64,000 nt of DNA, taken from assembly GCA_910575255.1 (NCBI GenBank), contig CAJTEM010000013.1:62001-126000 (forward strand). Direction: 5' to 3'. Source of the stretch: Lachnospiraceae bacterium (GTDB lineage Bacteria > Bacillota > Clostridia > Lachnospirales > Lachnospiraceae). Numbering within the stretch: the first letter of the stretch is position 1; every line of letters starts with the position of its first letter. Positions 60,795 to 64,000 of the stretch are shown in pieces. The notes beneath the pieces were generated by a model that did not search any database, was not told the origin of the DNA, and was given only the letters and a program-made list of their open reading frames with translations. The position numbers and the translations under genes are program-made.

Positions 60795-61796
60795 ATGGAA
60801 AATTCTGTAAAACTCAATCTGGCAAAGGAATGGGATAAAACATTCCCCAAAAGTGAAAAAGTTGACCACCGCAAGGTGACATTTATCAACCGCTATGGAA
60901 TCACGCTGGCGGCGGACCTTTATGAGCCGAAAGGAATGGAAGGAAAGCTGGCTGCAATCGCAGTATGCGGGCCCTTTGGCGCGGTGAAGGAGCAGGCGGC
61001 CGGGCTGTATGCACAGACTATGGCGGAGAGGGGATTTCTCACCATTGCCTTTGACCCGTCTTTTACCGGGGAAAGCGGAGGCACCCCCCGTTATATGGCA
61101 TCGCCGGATATCAATACCGAGGATTTCCAGGCAGCGGTGGATTTCCTTTCCGTACAGGAGAATGTTGACCCTGAGCGTATCGGCATTATCGGAATCTGTG
61201 GCTGGGGAGGCCTTGCCCTTAACGTGGCGGCACTGGATACCCGCATTAAGGCGACGGTTGCCTCTACCATGTATGATATGTCCCGTGTCAATGCCAACGG
61301 GTATTTTGATGCAGAGAACTCTGCGGATGCGAGGTATGCAAAGAAGGAAACTATGAATGCCCAGAGGATTGTGGATTATAAAAACGGCAGCTATGACCTG
61401 GGCGGCGGGGTTGTGGACCCGCTTCCGGAGGATGCGCCTTACTTCGTGGCGGATTATCATGATTACTATAAAACGGGCCGCGGTTATCATAAACGTTCCC
61501 TGAACTCAAACGGCGGCTGGAATGTGACAGGCTGCATGTCCTTTATGAACCAGCCAATCCTTCAGTACAGCAATGAGATTCGCAGTGCGGTTCTTATCAT
61601 GCACGGTGAGAAAGCACATTCCTGTTATTTCAGCCGCGATGCTTATGCCGCAATGGTGAAGGATAACCCTTATGCAGACAATAAGGAGCTTCTGATCATT
61701 CCGGATGCTGTTCACACCGATTTGTATGACGGCGGCGGAAAGGATGCAATTCCGTTCGATAAGCTGGAGCAGTTTTTTGAGGAAAACCTGAAATAG
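60795..61796 (+). CDS. Alpha/beta hydrolase, YcjY/dienelactone-hydrolase type
   Basis: A 333-residue hydrolase. The nucleophile elbow reads GICGWGGLAL, with cysteine where serine is usual, as in dienelactone hydrolases and the YcjY group. The fold continues with DTRIKATVASTMYDMSRVNA, the acid side and a C-terminal histidine in IIPDAVHTDLYD. ATG 60795 follows AAGAGAGGAAATGC. The aldo-keto reductase starts 18 bases after its stop, so the two probably share a transcript. The substrate is not evident. Confidence 0.85.
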   Translation: MENSVKLNLAKEWDKTFPKSEKVDHRKVTFINRYGITLAADLYEPKGMEGKLAAIAVCGPFGAVKEQAAGLYAQTMAERGFLTIAFDPSFTGESGGTPRYMASPDINTEDFQAAVDFLSVQENVDPERIGIIGICGWGGLALNVAALDTRIKATVASTMYDMSRVNANGYFDAENSADARYAKKETMNAQRIVDYKNGSYDLGGGVVDPLPEDAPYFVADYHDYYKTGRGYHKRSLNSNGGWNVTGCMSFMNQPILQYSNEIRSAVLIMHGEKAHSCYFSRDAYAAMVKDNPYADNKELLIIPDAVHTDLYDGGGKDAIPFDKLEQFFEENLK

Positions 61797-61814
61797 CGGT
61801 AAGGGAGACGGTGA

Positions 61815-62851
61815 ATGAGAAAATTATTTAGTCTTCTATTTGTTTTCTTATTGGTGTTTCCTGTGACAGCGTGCGGGCAGAGCAAGGGAGAGGAAAGCGG
61901 GACAGTCGTAGATGCTGAAATAATCCCGGTAACAGATGCTGCGGAATCTGCACAGGAAACAAAAACTGCGTCTGATGCTGCAGACAGCGGGGCGGAGACA
62001 GAGGAAAAAACAAATAGGAAAGCAGAGTTTGACTTTGAAACAAAGACGGTGATGTTAAACAGCGGATACGAAATGCCGGTGGGCGGTCTTGGAACGTACA
62101 GCCTTCATGGCGATGAGTGTATGAATTCCGTGAAATCTGCGCTGTCAAATGGTGTCCGCCTGATTGATACCGCATCTGCTTATGGAAATGAGGAGGAGAT
62201 CGGGCAGGCAATCCGGGAAGCGATAGACGAAGGAATCATACAGCGGAAGGATATTTTTGTTACGACAAAAATTTATCCGGGCAGTGAGATGGAAATCCGG
62301 AGCAATCAATCCAGGCCTGTCTTGACAGGCTGGATATCGGCTATGTAGACTTGATGCTTTTGCATCATCCAGACCCCAATGATGTGGAGGCGTACAAAAC
62401 GATGGAACAGTTTGTGGAAGAAGGGAAAATCCGTTCGATTGGACTGTCGAATTGGTATGTGGAGGAATTGACGGAGTTTCTCCCGCAGGTGGATACCGTC
62501 CCCGCGCTGGTCCAGAATGAGATCCATCCATATTATCAGGAGAATGACGTGATCTCTTTTATCCGGGAACTGGGGATTGTGGTGCAGGGCTGGTATCCGC
62601 TGGGCGGCAGAGGACATACGGGAGAGTTGCTTGGCGATCCTGTAATCTCTGAAATTGCCGGGGGGCACGATGTGTCCCCGGCACAGGTGATCTTACGCTG
62701 GAACCTGCAGAAGGGCGTGGCGGTCATCCCTGGTTCAAGCAATCCCGACCATATCAGGGAAAATACGGAGCTGTACCATTTCAGCTTGACGGAAGATGAA
62801 ATGGCACGGATAGGCAGTCTTGACCGGGGCGAAAAACATGACTGGTATTAA
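61815..62851 (+). pseudogene. Lipoprotein-type aldo/keto reductase, frameshifted
   Basis: The first part (to TGA near 62348) has a signal peptide with cysteine in FPVTACGQS, a low-complexity linker, and an AKR start: PVGGLGTYSLHGDECMNSVK, RLIDTASAYGNEEEIGQAIR. Near 62300 a single-base shift occurs; another frame carries IQACLDRLDIGYVDLMLLHH, VEEGKIRSIGLSNWYVEEL and VIPGSSNPDHIRENTELYHF to TAA 62851. An exported, lipid-anchored NADPH reductase would itself be unusual. GTAAGGGAGACGG precedes ATG 61815. Confidence 0.8.
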
Positions 62852-63180
62852 AATCTTAGTTTAGAAATTGTTTAGATATCTTTGCAAATTCTTTTATCCT
62901 GGCATGGTAATGTGAACATAAGTTAAAATTCTGCATTCACAAACAGGAAAGGTATGCTGCGGTATCAGGGATCGTGAGTGTACCTAGTACATCGCTGCAC
63001 TAATTCTTGAGTAAATAGCATTTGCTATCCGTGCCCTCTGCACGCCTGCGAAGCTAGCCGTAGGTACCACTACGCCGTCGCTTCGCAGACGCACAGCTGA
63101 CACGAATATCAAGCACTATTTACTTCAAGATTAGTGCAACGATGTACTAGATGCATGCCAGGAAAAGGAGAACATGGAAA
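62852..63180. other. Gene-free stretch with a foldback element
   Basis: No gene seen in 329 bases. The centre is the 167-bp inverted-repeat element at 62984-63150. AGGAAAAGGAGAAC at 63158-63171 is the likely binding site of the sensor-kinase gene or of a five-codon frame (ATG 63174) just ahead of it. Confidence 0.6.
62984..63150. repeat. 167-bp foldback (MITE-like) element
   Basis: CTAGTACATCG at 62984 and CGATGTACTAG at 63140-63150 are perfect inverse ends. Symmetry continues inward with small mismatches: TGCACTAAT, AGTAAATAG, CTGCGAAGC and GGTACC have partners in the other half. The whole can fold into one long hairpin. There is no coding capacity. It is unrelated to the elements at 23.2 and 39.0 kb. 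Confidence 0.8.
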
Positions 63181-64000
63181 GTGACCATTAAGAAAAAAAT
63201 CAGATTATCCAATATCATGATGGTTCTGATACCGATTTTGTTTACCACGATCGTGCTGATTGTGTCTCTGAATACCTCTCTGGGCAGTTACTGGCATACT
63301 TTCATTGATATGTACAGCGATGAAAACGGCGTCCAGTTTGCCCGGAGCATGATCTACAATTATCAGCAGGAGCTTTGGGAAAACAACTGGGGGTATTGTC
63401 CGGAGATGGATGCCTGCCAGACAGAAATCTGGCACAGCGATGAGATGACCCATCTGAAAAATAAACTGTCTGGACTGGGATACCGCTTTATGATTACAAA
63501 GAACGGTGAAAGCATCTTCTGCATTACGGCTGTCCATCCCCAGGAAACCGATGGAACCATGGTGAATTACCTGAAAAGCATTATCCTGCGTTATCTGGCC
63601 GGAATTTTGCTTCTTTTTGTGGCACTGACCGTGTGTATCAATGGCATCCTCTCCTGGTGGATCTCCGGCAGTATTTTAAAGCCTCTTGGAAAATTGAGTC
63701 TTGGCACAAAGGAGATTCGGGAAGGGAATCTGGATACGCCCATGCAGTATGAGAAAAAGGATGAGTTTGGCCAGGTATGCCGGGATTTTGATGAGATGCG
63801 CGCCTATCTGCAGGAATCCGTGCAGCAGCGGTTGAAGGATGAAAAACGCAGGCGGGATACCGGTTTCCGGTATCATATGGAAGAAACGGATTTCAGAGAT
63901 TATGTGGAAAAGTATCTGGAACTTGTGCGCCCGGATATGGAAAACCAGCAGGTGCAGACTGAATATTTCTGCGGAAAAGGCAGCTTTTTGGTCCGGCTGG
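63181..64000 (+). CDS. Sensor histidine kinase lacking its histidine box, runs off the edge
   Basis: GTG 63181 opens a membrane protein: one helix at about residues 11-32, an outer sensing region of about 100 residues, a second helix at about 136-160, then a HAMP domain (ISGSILKPLGKLSLGTKEIR). After LKDEKRRR the sequence goes straight to DTGFRYHMEETDFRDYVEKY, a segment that in relatives lies well after the phospho-accepting histidine. The expected HDLRTPL box and dimerisation helices are absent without a frame break. The ATPase domain lies beyond the window. No response-regulator gene precedes it. Confidence 0.7.
   Translation, partial: MTIKKKIRLSNIMMVLIPILFTTIVLIVSLNTSLGSYWHTFIDMYSDENGVQFARSMIYNYQQELWENNWGYCPEMDACQTEIWHSDEMTHLKNKLSGLGYRFMITKNGESIFCITAVHPQETDGTMVNYLKSIILRYLAGILLLFVALTVCINGILSWWISGSILKPLGKLSLGTKEIREGNLDTPMQYEKKDEFGQVCRDFDEMRAYLQESVQQRLKDEKRRRDTGFRYHMEETDFRDYVEKYLELVRPDMENQQVQTEYFCGKGSFLVRL

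Overview
The window looks like a chromosome segment of an anaerobic, spore-forming gut Firmicute, most likely a Lachnospiraceae/Clostridium cluster XIVa relative. This rests on the spoIIA-sigF and spoVA sporulation loci, a choloylglycine (bile salt) hydrolase, citrate lyase accessory genes, a type I-C CRISPR-Cas system and AGGAGG-type ribosome binding sites. No species assignment is attempted and there are no rRNA or tRNA genes that I can see.

Layout. 1-5.8 kb: end of folC, a TPR membrane protein, the spoIIAA-spoIIAB-sigF operon, a 39-bp tandem repeat, then a small membrane protein with spoVAA-spoVAB-spoVAC behind a near-consensus sigma-G promoter. 5.8-23.1 kb: a defence and mobile-element island. 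It begins with wrecked systems: a type I methylase with a nonsense codon and a frameshift, fused to the tail of a COG2865 regulator; a Wadjet locus whose jetB and jetC have collapsed into one fusion and whose jetD is frameshifted; and a DUF1524 remnant. It ends with an apparently complete type I-C CRISPR-Cas operon (cas3-5-8-7-4-1-2) and an array of 19 repeats. A broken small mobile-element gene and the tail of a MATE transporter close the island. 23.1-33.7 kb: a CMD-family protein, pcp, carB, glycerate kinase, and a run of damaged genes (AEC carrier, AAA/DUF4143 ATPase, FCD regulator, BMP-type ABC importer). 33.7-39.2 kb: a polyol PTS operon (pfkB kinase, sorbose-1-phosphate-reductase-like dehydrogenase, DeoR regulator, full-length MtlA), with shared operator-like palindromes over two promoters. 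39.3-43 kb: citC-citXG without the lyase subunits, and a bile salt hydrolase. 43.2-49.3 kb: an NRAMP-type transporter and a 5-oxoprolinase operon pxpB-pxpC-accB-accC-pxpA. 49.4-55.5 kb: a DUF5655 protein, a zinc-ribbon/YARHG membrane protein and a large SLH-anchored surface protein on the minus strand. 55.5-64 kb: decayed genes, two DUF3795 cysteine-rich proteins, a duplicated LysR/small-protein module, an alpha/beta hydrolase, a frameshifted lipoprotein aldo-keto reductase, a foldback element, and the start of a sensor kinase that lacks its histidine box.

Two themes stand out. First, the island holds several anti-phage systems of which only CRISPR-Cas looks usable. Second, at least eight genes carry single-base frameshifts or nonsense codons, several in A or G runs, so real decay must be separated from sequencing indels before biology is built on them. 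Non-coding repeats are also informative: a dispersed element with perfect 48-bp inverted ends occurs at 39.0 kb with a diverged relative at 23.2 kb, and an unrelated 167-bp foldback lies at 63.0 kb.
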